From Clostridia bacterium (GTDB lineage Bacteria; Bacillota_A; Clostridia; Christensenellales; Aristaeellaceae): a stretch of DNA of 17,429 nucleotides. The DNA lies in NCBI GenBank assembly GCA_017509065.1, contig JAFWQM010000042.1, positions 1-17,429 on the forward strand, given 5' to 3'. The notes under the pieces were generated by a model that was given only the letters and a program-made list of their open reading frames with translations, ran no database searches and had not been told where the DNA came from. The position numbers and the translations under genes were made by a program. Numbering within the stretch: the stretch's first letter is position 1; each line of letters opens with the position of its first letter. Shown here piece after piece: positions 6,822 through 13,444 of the stretch.

Positions 6822-7301
6822 ATGATCGTTTTACAGTTGGTTCTATTCTGCGCACTGTTCACCCTGATGGTCAAGCTCGCTGTGCGCAATAACGCCCTAA
6901 ATGCCCTGTACTTCTATCCCAAGCCCGTGCAGGAACGGGTGTATCAGCTGGGCCTGACCGATCGAGAGACCGTCGCCCGGAAACGGAAGCGCTTCATGAT
7001 CCCGTTCCTTCTGGTGCTGCTGGCCGCGCTGCTGCTGATTATCCGCCTTTGGAACGGCATTCATGATTTTCGGCCCGCATACTTCCAGGCGATGCTGTTT
7101 CTGGAAGTCATGAACTGGTTTGACGGCATCGTGATCGACCGGCTCTGGGTGGGACATTCAAAGCTTTGGATCATTCCCGGCACGGAGGACATTCCCTTTG
7201 TGCAGACCTGGCCGGAGATATTCAAAAAGCGCGGCATCCTGACCCTGATCTGGATTGTCGGCGCGGCCATTGTTGCCGGACTTGTCGTGATGATTTTCTG
7301 A
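6822..7301 (+). CDS. Small membrane protein B (D-x4-D trio, member 2)
   Basis: The real start is the ATG at 6822 after cggagg; the same frame is open far upstream but that part lies over the previous gene and has no start signal. The 159-residue protein has four hydrophobic segments (about 2-20, 59-77, 88-108, 138-158). It shares with members A and C the Pro-Lys turn (FYPKPVQERV, 31-40), the FDGIVID motif with D101 and D106 in the third segment, and a PGTEDIP loop (119-125). The positively charged RKRKR (53-57) lies before the second helix. It is followed 12 bases later by an alpha/beta hydrolase, as is member C, suggesting hydrolase/membrane-protein pairs. Function is unknown. Confidence 0.78.
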   Translation: MIVLQLVLFCALFTLMVKLAVRNNALNALYFYPKPVQERVYQLGLTDRETVARKRKRFMIPFLLVLLAALLLIIRLWNGIHDFRPAYFQAMLFLEVMNWFDGIVIDRLWVGHSKLWIIPGTEDIPFVQTWPEIFKKRGILTLIWIVGAAIVAGLVVMIF

Positions 7302-7313
7302 GGAGGAAGCGAA

Positions 7314-8081
7314 ATGCAGTTTGACGAAATGGGCCTTATGACGGGCAAAGTTCTGTTCCTGCTGCCGGGAACGGCCTGCGATTATCAGACAAATTTCGGC
7401 TCTGTACTGGATATGCTGAGTGAAAAATATCACCTGGTCTGCGTCAATTATGATGGATTTGACGGCAGTGATCTCATTTTTTCCGATATGCTCACGGTGA
7501 CGGGGAAAATTGAGCAATATATCAAAGATCACTTCCATGGCCGAATCGACGGAGCCATCGGTTCCTCCCTGGGTTCAAGCTTTGTTGGACAGCTGATCCA
7601 GCGGCAAAATGTACACCTGGATCATGGTATTTTCGGCAGCCCTGATCTCGACCAGAGCGGAAAAATCAGCGCATGGCTGCAATCGAAGCTGGTAGTGCCG
7701 CTGCTGACCAGCTTTACCAAAGGCGAAAAGAAGAAGGCCAAAACCCGTGAAAAGCTCAAGAGCTTATTTGAAATGAGCGACGAGACAGCAGACAAATTCA
7801 TGACCTGCTTTGAAAAGTTTTCGCCGGAGTCCATCAAAAACGAATACTATACCGATCTGCTGACATGGCTTCAGGAAGACATCCATGTGGAGCACACGAA
7901 GGTGCATTTCATTTATGCAAACAAAATGGGCGAAAAATATCTGAAACGATATAGGAAGTATTTCCGCGACCCGGAAATCAGAGAATTCGATATGCAGCAC
8001 GAGCAATGGCTGCTGGGGGAAGCAAAATACACGCTCCCGGTGCTGAAAGCCATTGATGAGTTCATGGAAACGCCGGTGTAG
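7314..8081 (+). CDS. Alpha/beta hydrolase (first of two)
   Basis: This 255-residue cytoplasmic protein opens with a strand and an LLPGTACD oxyanion-loop-like segment (16-23). It carries the nucleophile elbow GSSLG at 83-87 (Ser85) within AIGSSLGSSF, and ends with a His candidate in DMQHEQWLLG (H229). The acidic member of the triad is less clear, perhaps in the HFIYANKMGEKY strand region (198-209). A charged helical lid-like insert rich in Lys (130-180) separates the halves. Likely an esterase, thioesterase or lipase-type enzyme acting on a small acyl compound. The ATG follows gaggagg. It lies between membrane proteins B and C. Confidence 0.75.
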   Translation: MQFDEMGLMTGKVLFLLPGTACDYQTNFGSVLDMLSEKYHLVCVNYDGFDGSDLIFSDMLTVTGKIEQYIKDHFHGRIDGAIGSSLGSSFVGQLIQRQNVHLDHGIFGSPDLDQSGKISAWLQSKLVVPLLTSFTKGEKKKAKTREKLKSLFEMSDETADKFMTCFEKFSPESIKNEYYTDLLTWLQEDIHVEHTKVHFIYANKMGEKYLKRYRKYFRDPEIREFDMQHEQWLLGEAKYTLPVLKAIDEFMETPV

Positions 8082-8131
8082 GCAATTTCGAGAGGAACGC
8101 TTAACAAATTGTATTTCGGAGGTGATTCATC

Positions 8132-8629
8132 ATGCTGCTGACCATATTCCTTGCCATCGTTTTCTGTGCGGCGATCACGCTGATGCTGCTTTGCGCAGTC
8201 GCCTTTATCCAGAACGAGAAGTTCTTTTCCTCCGCGCCAAAGGAAGCGCGGGAGGTGATCCGGCCCAGGAAAACCGAATTGTTCTATGGCGCAAGAGCCA
8301 TCGGATGGACACTCATGGCCTTTGCCATTCTCATGATCCTGGGCGTCGGGGTGATTTCGATATGGGACGGTTTCAGAAGCGGTTTCACCTTCTGGCAGTT
8401 CTTTTTGCGGTTTGCGTTTATCTTCACGGTTTATAAGGTCTATGATATGGTCTGCTTTGACTACTTTTTGTTGATGAAGTTCAAGTTCTTCCAGTATTAT
8501 TATCCCGAAACGGAAAGCGTCTATTCGGGCAGAAAGTACGGATACAACATCAAGAGCCAGCTGCTGAAGCTGCTGGTCATCTTCCCGGCGGCTTCCGCGC
8601 TGGCGGCGTGGATTTGTACGCTGTTTTGA
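8132..8629 (+). CDS. Small membrane protein C (D-x4-D trio, member 3)
   Basis: The 165-residue protein has four hydrophobic segments (about 3-26, 57-77, 89-113, 143-163) and a strong ggaggtg site. It has the trio's marks: the APKEAREVI turn (35-43), YDMVCFD in the third segment with D105 and D110, and a PETES loop (125-129) like the PGTED loop of member B. The final helix ends TLF, as member A ends SLF. Two buried acidic residues five apart at the same place in three proteins suggest a cation- or substrate-binding site, or a catalytic pair. It is followed 16 bases later by the second alpha/beta hydrolase. Confidence 0.78.
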   Translation: MLLTIFLAIVFCAAITLMLLCAVAFIQNEKFFSSAPKEAREVIRPRKTELFYGARAIGWTLMAFAILMILGVGVISIWDGFRSGFTFWQFFLRFAFIFTVYKVYDMVCFDYFLLMKFKFFQYYYPETESVYSGRKYGYNIKSQLLKLLVIFPAASALAAWICTLF

Positions 8630-8645
8630 GGAGGATTTATCAACC

Positions 8646-9419
8646 GTGAAAGTATTTGAATTCGGGGAGACGCATGAGAAAACTTTTGTGATGTTTCAAT
8701 GCGCCGCGGAACCCTGGTGGGTATTCAAAGCGTCTGCCGAGGCCATGGCAAAGGATTATCACGTTTACCTTTTCATCGCGGACGGGCATGACGAACTGGG
8801 AACAGAGTTTGTTTCCATTGAAAAGAATGTAAGGGATGGGGCTGATTTTCTGCGAAAGAAAGGGATTTCCCGTGTAGAGGCAATGTATGGCGTCTCTATG
8901 GGCGGAGCCAGCGTGATCCGCTTTCTGGCGACAGAGGATATCCCTGTTGAGAAAGCGATCATAGACGCCGGGATTACGCCTTATCCCTATCCGAAGCTGA
9001 TTTGCCGCTTGATTGCCTTGAAGGACTGGATCACGATCATGATAGGAACCAAGTTCATGACGTTTATGAAATTAGCTGCTCCGCCGGAACGCTGGACGCC
9101 AAAGGGAGAAGACCCGGAGGAACATTACCGAAAGATTTTTGATTTTGAGAAGCATCATTTTTCATCCCGAACGATCTATAACACCTTCTGGTCAACCAAC
9201 AATTATTCCATGCCTGATCCCGTTCCTTCCGTTCCGACAAAGATCGAATATTGGTATGGAGAGGAAGAAAAGAAAGCGAGGAAAAACGATCTGGCATACA
9301 CCCAAAGGGCGTATCCGCAAACTGCGGCACGGGAGTTCAAAGGGCTTGCCCATGCTGAATTGGTGCTCATGTTCCCGGACAGGTTTTACAACGAAGTCAC
9401 CCGGTTTTTGACGGAATGA
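8646..9419 (+). CDS. Alpha/beta hydrolase (second of two)
   Basis: A GTG start follows gaggagga with about nine-base spacing. The 257-residue protein has a conventional hydrolase core: strand HVYLFIADGHDE (39-50), nucleophile elbow YGVSMGG (81-87, Ser84), an acidic candidate in the EYWYGEEE strand end (201-208) and the catalytic His in GLAHAELVL (233-241, H236). A hydrophobic lid (118-146) could admit a lipid-like substrate. No secretion signal is seen. It is not closely similar to the hydrolase at 7314 outside the fold. Its stop overlaps a possible ATGA start of the next gene, but the better start there is 9437. Confidence 0.83.
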   Translation: MKVFEFGETHEKTFVMFQCAAEPWWVFKASAEAMAKDYHVYLFIADGHDELGTEFVSIEKNVRDGADFLRKKGISRVEAMYGVSMGGASVIRFLATEDIPVEKAIIDAGITPYPYPKLICRLIALKDWITIMIGTKFMTFMKLAAPPERWTPKGEDPEEHYRKIFDFEKHHFSSRTIYNTFWSTNNYSMPDPVPSVPTKIEYWYGEEEKKARKNDLAYTQRAYPQTAAREFKGLAHAELVLMFPDRFYNEVTRFLTE

Positions 9420-9436
9420 CAGGTGAAGGAGGCGCA

Positions 9437-10051
9437 ATGAGCATGAAAAGCGCAAAGCAGATGTTGAAAAAGAAGCAGTCCATCAAGGCGGAGATGGACA
9501 GGCGTTTTCCGCAATCGCTCAGCGATGATCTGTGGAGCAAGGCGGAAACCCGGCTGAACGGCATTTTGAAAAAGTACAGCTCTTTATCTGGCGGCGTGCG
9601 CACCCATACGGATCATTATATTTTTCCTGCTGCCGCGATTTACCTGACGCTCTGCGGGGCAACCAGTCAGGAAAACGCTTATGCTGTAATTGAGAACGCG
9701 GCGATCCGAAATTCGACAGAGGCGGGTCGGAAGCTGGCGAAGCTGATGAAGCTGCCGGGGATGAAAAGCCTGTTCGTTTGGATATGGTCGCCTATGGTCA
9801 AAAAGCTGTTTGGCTCAAGCAGCGGCTTTCAAAACGTGTTCTACCCGAAGGAAAAGGGCGAGTACCGCATGGACGTCATTGCCTGCCCCTATTGCCGGTA
9901 CTTCACCGAATTGGGCTGCCCGGAATTGACGAAGATTTTCTGCGCCAATGACGAGCGCTGCTACGGAAACCTCCCCGGCCTTGCGTTTCAAAGGACGGGG
10001 ACGCTTGGAACCGGCGCGGATCGCTGCGACTTCTATCTGAGGAAGATGTAG
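9437..10051 (+). CDS. ATC-hydrolase-family protein (third paralogue)
   Basis: The start is placed at the ATG after gaaggagg; the ATG six bases later is equally possible, and an upstream ATG overlapping the previous stop lacks a ribosome site. The product (204 aa from 9437) has the family C-terminal half: VIACPYCRYFTELG (147-160, C150 and C153), LTKIFCANDERCYG (164-177, C169 and D172) and TGADRCDFYL (192-201, C197-D198). A short hydrophobic run (SLFVWIWSPM, 111-120) lies in the middle. It is separated from the other two paralogues by about 3 kb of membrane and hydrolase genes, yet keeps the same motif spacing as the one at 5576. Confidence 0.74.
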   Translation: MSMKSAKQMLKKKQSIKAEMDRRFPQSLSDDLWSKAETRLNGILKKYSSLSGGVRTHTDHYIFPAAAIYLTLCGATSQENAYAVIENAAIRNSTEAGRKLAKLMKLPGMKSLFVWIWSPMVKKLFGSSSGFQNVFYPKEKGEYRMDVIACPYCRYFTELGCPELTKIFCANDERCYGNLPGLAFQRTGTLGTGADRCDFYLRKM

Positions 10052-10070
10052 GGAAAGAGCGTGATGAAAA

Positions 10071-10490
10071 ATGGATGCAATGTATGAATCAAAGCTGTCC
10101 GCGAAACGATGGATCGCCTATGACCTGCCCGGCAATGTCGGCTGGATCGTATGGATCGTCTGCCTGTTCCTGCTGCTGAAACAGGGCATCACATGGTTTT
10201 CTGTTCTGGCCATCATTCCAGCCATTCTCATGCTCATCGGTGTGATTGAACTCATCGGTGAACGCATGGCAAAGCTGGATTGGGTGCTGCCCAAAGCACG
10301 GCTGTACCGGGGCTTCGGCTCGCTGACGCTGGGCGGCATCCTGGGGATTCCTGTTTCGGCAGCGGGACTGATCGTGGCACAGGGACTCCTATGCTGGTGG
10401 ATGCTGGCGGGATCCTGCCTGTGCGCGCTGTTCGCGTGGCTGATCTTCCGGGAATACCATCCGCAGGGACAGGGAGGCGACAGAGCGTGA
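10071..10490 (+). CDS. Small membrane protein D, four segments
   Basis: The 139-residue product has four hydrophobic stretches, near residues 22-36, 43-64, 84-104 and 108-126. The start is uncertain: ATGs at 10071 and 10080 both lack a well-placed ribosome site, the nearest purine run being gggaaagag at about 10050. It does not carry the D-x4-D motif or Pro-Lys turn of the trio, so I treat it as unrelated. Its stop overlaps the GTG of the dehydrogenase gene by three bases, which implies translational coupling. Function is unknown. Confidence 0.65.
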   Translation: MDAMYESKLSAKRWIAYDLPGNVGWIVWIVCLFLLLKQGITWFSVLAIIPAILMLIGVIELIGERMAKLDWVLPKARLYRGFGSLTLGGILGIPVSAAGLIVAQGLLCWWMLAGSCLCALFAWLIFREYHPQGQGGDRA

Positions 10491-11473
10491 AAGTGCTTGT
10501 ATTCGGTGCCGGGGTCATCGGATGTTATCTGACGCATGTGCTTTGTGAGGCAGGCCACGATGTGACGCTGCTGGCGCGCGGCGCGTGGAAGGACACATTG
10601 GAATCCCGCGGCCTGAAGCTTCGCCATCATTTGCAGCGAAAGACCACCATGGATCATCCAACTGTTACGGACCATATTGATCCCGCTGCTCGCTGGGACG
10701 CTGTCTTTGCCGCCATGCCCTATCACCAGATGCAGAAGATCCTGCCGCAGCTTGCGCAGGCGAATACCGATCTGGTCGTCATGATCGGTAACAACATGCG
10801 GGCCGCAGCCATGCAGGAAGAGCTTCTTCAGCTCTCGTCCTCTCCGAAGGAGATCCTGTTTGCCTTTCAGGTGACGGGCGGAGAACGTCTCCAAGACCAT
10901 GCCATCGTGGAACGCTTTGGGAAAGCGGGGCTGGATATCGGCGCGCTGCACAGCTTTCCTTCGGAACCGGCGCAGAAGAAGCTGACGGACCTGTTCAAAG
11001 GCACTGGCTATAAAATGCGCTGGCAGCCGGACATGGAAGCCTTTCTGTTCTGCCATCCCGCCGCGGTCCTTCCCATTGCCTATCTGGCCTATGCCTGCGG
11101 CGGGGATTTGCGGCGTTCCACAAGGAAGCAGCGCAAGCAGATGCTGGACGCGCCTAAAGAAGCGTTTGACAGGTTGATCCAGCTTGGCGTTCCCATCCTG
11201 CCGGAAAAGGACGATCTGTTCTATCGCCCCGGCTTTCGCCGATCCGTGATGCGCATCCTGTACTTCATCATGGCGAAAACCTCCATCGGCGACCTGATCG
11301 CCTGCAATCACTGCCGCAACGCTGTGACCGAGATGGAAATGCTGGATCAGGACTTCACTTCGCTTCTGGAACGGGGCGGAACGCCCTCCATGCCCGTCTG
11401 GAACGCACTGAAGGCACAGATGCCTTCCTGGGATGAACTTCATCAGACCTATGATAAAAAGAAACGGCAGTGA
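10487..11473 (+). CDS. Ketopantoate-reductase-like NAD(P)-dependent dehydrogenase
   Basis: A GTG start follows ggagg with nine-base spacing. The 328-residue product begins with a Rossmann strand and GxGxxG loop (VLVFGAGVIG, 3-12) and LLARG after the second strand, as in the ApbA/PanE (ketopantoate reductase) family, and has a helical C-terminal half. However, the family's catalytic Lys and Asn in a W-x-K-L-x-x-N helix are not visible; the corresponding region reads EAFLFCHPAAVLPIAY. It is therefore probably a dehydrogenase or imine/keto reductase for another substrate. The operon context of methyltransferases and hydrolases argues for a dedicated pathway, not pantothenate synthesis. No signal peptide is present. 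Confidence 0.75.
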   Translation: MKVLVFGAGVIGCYLTHVLCEAGHDVTLLARGAWKDTLESRGLKLRHHLQRKTTMDHPTVTDHIDPAARWDAVFAAMPYHQMQKILPQLAQANTDLVVMIGNNMRAAAMQEELLQLSSSPKEILFAFQVTGGERLQDHAIVERFGKAGLDIGALHSFPSEPAQKKLTDLFKGTGYKMRWQPDMEAFLFCHPAAVLPIAYLAYACGGDLRRSTRKQRKQMLDAPKEAFDRLIQLGVPILPEKDDLFYRPGFRRSVMRILYFIMAKTSIGDLIACNHCRNAVTEMEMLDQDFTSLLERGGTPSMPVWNALKAQMPSWDELHQTYDKKKRQ

Positions 11474-11539
11474 AAACCGGTCAAGAAGAGATGGGTTATG
11501 CGGAAGTCCGCCTACGCTGCTGATAGGGAGGAAACAAAC

Positions 11540-12220
11540 ATGTCACGGCACGATGAAATCAGGGCATCCTATAAACAACTGGGCCATCTCGGCACCATGT
11601 ACGATGGCATTGTCACCCGCTCGACCTTACTGGGGAAGCTGTTGGACAGCCTGGTCTGGGGTTTGGACGCGGAAAAGGCGGCGCAATGGCTGAATGACGC
11701 GCTGACCCCGATCCCCGGAGATTTTGCGGGCAAGCTGCTGGAAGTACCGGTGGGCACAGGTGTGCTGACCATGCCGCTGTATAAAAGCCTCCCGGAGGCG
11801 GAAATCACCTGCCTGGACTATTCCACGGATATGATGGCGCGTGCCAAAAAGCGGGCAACGGCCATGAACATCGGTAACGTCCGATTCCAGCAGGGGGACG
11901 TAGGCGCGCTGCCCTTCGCAGACGAGAGCTTCGATATCGTGCTTTCCCTGAACGGTTTTCACGCCTTTCCCGATAAGGAAGCAGCCTATCGGGAGACCCT
12001 CCGTGTGCTCAGAAAAGGCGGCGTTTTCTGCGGCTGCTTTTATATCGCGAGCGAATTTGCCCGGACGGATTTCTTTGTGAAGAAGATGTATGTACCAAAG
12101 GGCTTCTTTACCCCGCCGTTTGAAACGAAGGAGAGCCTGGAAAGCAGATTGAAGGGCATATATCGAGAGGTTAAGGTACACGCCGTCCGGGCGGAAGGGA
12201 TCTTCCGGTGCGTAAAGTAA
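11540..12220 (+). CDS. Class I SAM-dependent methyltransferase (third of three)
   Basis: The ATG at 11540 follows a strong gggagg; the frame is open about 14 codons further upstream without a site. The 226-residue product has motif I KLLEVPVGTG (65-74), CLDYSTDMMARAK (91-103, D93), FQQGDVGALPFADESFD (116-132) and LRVLRKGGVF (154-163). The post-motif SLNGFHAFPD (136-145) resembles the loop at the same place in the first methyltransferase (ANALHIVSDP), so these two are closer to each other than to the second. It is the last gene of the operon, 66 bases after the dehydrogenase. The acceptor is unknown. Confidence 0.87.
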   Translation: MSRHDEIRASYKQLGHLGTMYDGIVTRSTLLGKLLDSLVWGLDAEKAAQWLNDALTPIPGDFAGKLLEVPVGTGVLTMPLYKSLPEAEITCLDYSTDMMARAKKRATAMNIGNVRFQQGDVGALPFADESFDIVLSLNGFHAFPDKEAAYRETLRVLRKGGVFCGCFYIASEFARTDFFVKKMYVPKGFFTPPFETKESLESRLKGIYREVKVHAVRAEGIFRCVK

Positions 12221-12262
12221 CGGACATCATTGTTCACGAATTGTTTTTCCAATCTTTTCTTC

Positions 12263-12291
12263 TTGACAATCAGTTGGAGGCATTATATGCT
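12263..12291 (+). promoter_or_regulatory. Promoter TTGACA-N17-TATGCT
   Basis: A consensus -35 TTGACA at 12263-12268 lies 17 bases from a -10-like TATGCT at 12286-12291. It follows the end of the long operon and points right, where no plus-strand gene begins before 13527. Operator O3 starts ten bases after the -10. Confidence 0.55.
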
Positions 12292-12300
12292 ATAAGCGGG

Positions 12301-12316
12301 GTTAGTTATTTCTAAC
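12301..12316. promoter_or_regulatory. Operator O3, GTTAG-N6-CTAAC
   Basis: The sequence gttagttatttctaac is a perfect dyad just downstream of the promoter at 12263-12291. With its flank (aacatccaa) it is nearly the same as operator O2 at 1209, suggesting the two control regions share an origin. Confidence 0.6.
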
Positions 12317-12369
12317 ATCCAAAAGCATGTTTTCCAAAGAAATCATGCGCCTCCTGCCTTCTCCTAAAG

Positions 12370-12408
12370 AGCGTGTGCTATGCGGCATCATGGCACATGC
12401 TTTTTGTT
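12370..12408 (+). terminator. Intrinsic terminator
   Basis: A nine-base stem (agcgtgtgc 12370-12378 with gcacatgct 12393-12401, one G-T wobble) is followed by tttttgttt. It is the first convincing terminator after the long operon's last stop at 12220 and would also end the short transcript from 12263. Confidence 0.6.
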
Positions 12409-12470
12409 TCAGAAGATGATCCTGTCCATTCTGCAGAACCACGCATGAATAAAACCGTGCGCAATGTGAA

Positions 12471-12508
12471 AGCTCCCGAAACCCTTTATGGACTTCGGGA
12501 GCTGTTTT
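12471..12508. terminator. Hairpin terminator between converging units
   Basis: A perfect ten-base stem (agctcccgaa 12471-12480 with ttcgggagct 12494-12503) is followed on the plus strand by gtttt and on the minus strand by a shorter T run. It lies 11 bases after the stop of the minus-strand regulator gene, so it likely serves both directions. Confidence 0.65.
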
Positions 12509-12519
12509 CCGTAAAAAGC

Positions 12520-12888
12520 TCATAGAGCGTTTGATAAATACTTTTTCAGCGCCTCAAACGTGTCCGGCTGAATGGCTTTTGCCAGGGAAAAAGCTTCTGT
12601 TTCTGCAATATCAGGATCGATACCTGCGGCTTCAAGCATCTGCTGAAAATAGATGCTCCGATCCTGCCGTGACTGGATATATTCATTTCCCTGGTTCGTT
12701 ATTTCCAAATTTCCGTCTTCTTCCATGACCAGAAGCCCTTCTCTGATCAATTTATTGACGATAACGCTGACGGAGGGCTTGGTACATTTCAAATAATGCG
12801 CCACATCCACGGAACGGACGCAGCAGTACTTCTTTTTCAGCAGCAGGATCGCGTACAGGTAACGCTCCATAGCGGCGCTGATAGCCAT
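12520..12888 (-). CDS. DtxR/MntR-fold transcriptional regulator lacking canonical metal ligands
   Basis: The 122-residue product starts at the ATG at 12888, after ggagag placed in the end of the upstream gene. Residues 7-65 form the DtxR-type winged helix: MERYLYAILLLKKK, VRSVDVAHYLKCTKPSVSVI (helix-turn-helix, 24-43), LIREGLLVMEEDGNLEITNQG (wing). Residues 75-118 fit the dimerisation helices (DRSIYFQQMLEAAGI, then FSLAKAIQPDTFEAL). In MntR-type proteins metal is bound by Asp/Glu in the first helix, a His after an Arg in the dimer helix, and a Glu-x-x-Glu-His set; here these places read R9/Y12, S78 and F100/A103/K104. It is probably a DNA binder that no longer senses metal in the standard way. 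It is co-transcribed with the AraC-type gene two bases upstream and probably autoregulated through O4/O5. Confidence 0.8.
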   Translation of the reverse strand: MAISAAMERYLYAILLLKKKYCCVRSVDVAHYLKCTKPSVSVIVNKLIREGLLVMEEDGNLEITNQGNEYIQSRQDRSIYFQQMLEAAGIDPDIAETEAFSLAKAIQPDTFEALKKYLSNAL

Positions 12889-12890
12889 GA

Positions 12891-13286
12891 TTATTCTCTC
12901 TCCTTCGGCGGCAGATTGCTGGATAAAAGACGCCAGTCTGACGGGGTCATTCCCGTCATTTTTTTGAACACGTGGGAAAAATGCGCGGATGAAACGAAGC
13001 CCACCGTTTCGCCGATTTCTGAAATGCTCAGGTCGCTTTCCTTCAGCAGTTCTTTCGCTTTTTCGCAGCGAAGATGGCTGTGATACCATAGAAGGGTATG
13101 GCCCGTATGGGCTTTGTAAACACGCAGCAGATAGCTGCCGTTGATATACAAGGCATTGGCGATTTCCTGAAGGGAAAACTTTTCCGCGCTGTGCAGGGCA
13201 AGATAGTTTTCAGCAGCGGAAACAAGCCTCTTTCCCGTATGCGCTGCGTGAGAAGAGGAGGTAGGCGTCATTCCTCCTTCGTCCAT
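12891..13286 (-). CDS. AraC/XylS-type DNA-binding protein without sensor domain
   Basis: The 131-residue product is almost only the AraC HTH domain. The first helix-turn-helix is SLQEIANALYINGSYLLRVYK (38-58). The second is ISEIGETVGFVSSAHFSHVFKKMTGMTPSDWR (88-119), which matches the family signature closely. There is no N-terminal cupin or other ligand domain, only about 20 residues, so it may work with the DtxR-like partner encoded right behind it (two-base gap) or respond by abundance alone. The ATG at 13286 follows agaaggga; an ATG five codons later has ggagg too close to it. Transcription comes from a minus-strand promoter carrying dyads O4 and O5. AraC proteins often activate transport operons, here plausibly the divergent FTR1 operon. 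Confidence 0.85.
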   Translation of the reverse strand: MDEGGMTPTSSSHAAHTGKRLVSAAENYLALHSAEKFSLQEIANALYINGSYLLRVYKAHTGHTLLWYHSHLRCEKAKELLKESDLSISEIGETVGFVSSAHFSHVFKKMTGMTPSDWRLLSSNLPPKERE

Positions 13287-13307
13287 TCAAGTCCCTTCTT
13301 TCCTGCG

Positions 13308-13323
13308 GTTAGTCATGGCTTAC
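13308..13323. promoter_or_regulatory. Operator O4, GTTAG-N6-CTTAC
   Basis: The sequence gttagtcatggcttac differs from the perfect dyad in one base. It sits just past the -10 of the regulator promoter, at or after its transcription start, and 22 bases (two helical turns) from O5. Confidence 0.5.
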
Positions 13324-13327
13324 TAAT

Positions 13328-13356
13328 ATATTAGCATATTCTAACTCCGTTGCCAA
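13328..13356 (-). promoter_or_regulatory. Regulator-operon promoter TTGGCA-N17-TAATAT
   Basis: On the minus strand, TTGGCA (13356-13351) and TAATAT (13333-13328) are 17 bases apart and drive the AraC/DtxR-like pair. Operator O5 fills the spacer, and the overlapping palindrome ctaatatattag (13323-13334) covers the -10, so a bound regulator would block RNA polymerase. Confidence 0.6.
13330..13345. promoter_or_regulatory. Operator O5, ATTAG-N6-CTAAC
   Basis: On the minus strand this reads gttagaatatgctaat, and is followed by the -10 TAATAT overlapping its end. The same string with one change (gttagaatgtgctaat) is O6 of the divergent promoter, so the two promoters carry matching control sites. 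Confidence 0.6.
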
Positions 13357-13417
13357 GGGATTTTTCAAATCAGTCAATATCAAGCAAAAGCCGGTCAATA
13401 TCAGAATAGCGAAGGAA

Positions 13418-13433
13418 GTTAGAATGTGCTAAT
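13418..13433. promoter_or_regulatory. Operator O6 overlapping the FTR1 -10 box
   Basis: The sequence gttagaatgtgctaat runs directly into TAATAT (13430-13435), which is the likely -10 of the FTR1 operon. The -35 at the right distance is poor (tagcga), fitting a promoter that needs an activator such as the adjacent AraC-type protein. Confidence 0.6.
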
Positions 13434-13444
13434 ATAAATGCCGG

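Larger units (their letters stand above)
12298..12410 (+). ncRNA. Candidate short operator-controlled RNA
   Basis: A transcript from the promoter at 12263-12291 would begin inside or next to operator O3 and meet a hairpin with a T-tract at 12370-12405, giving roughly 110 bases. It contains a 30-codon frame from 12327 that has no ribosome binding site. It may be a small regulatory RNA, a decaying promoter of a lost gene, or a decoy site for the regulator. Start and end are inferred. Confidence 0.3.

Noticed and set aside
10071..10490. Fourth member of the D-x4-D membrane protein trio
   Set aside because: It has four membrane segments but neither the Asp pair nor the Pro-Lys turn.
10118..11443. 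Long minus-strand frame (about 441 codons)
   Set aside because: It lies across the membrane protein D and dehydrogenase genes, which have good starts, motifs and operon spacing; the antisense product shows no domain.
10487..11473. Assignment as panE (ketopantoate reductase)
   Set aside because: The catalytic Lys/Asn motif is not visible and there are no other pantothenate genes nearby.
12302..12523. Minus-strand frame of 73 codons in the gap before the regulators
   Set aside because: It crosses two terminator hairpins and has neither ribosome site nor recognisable content.
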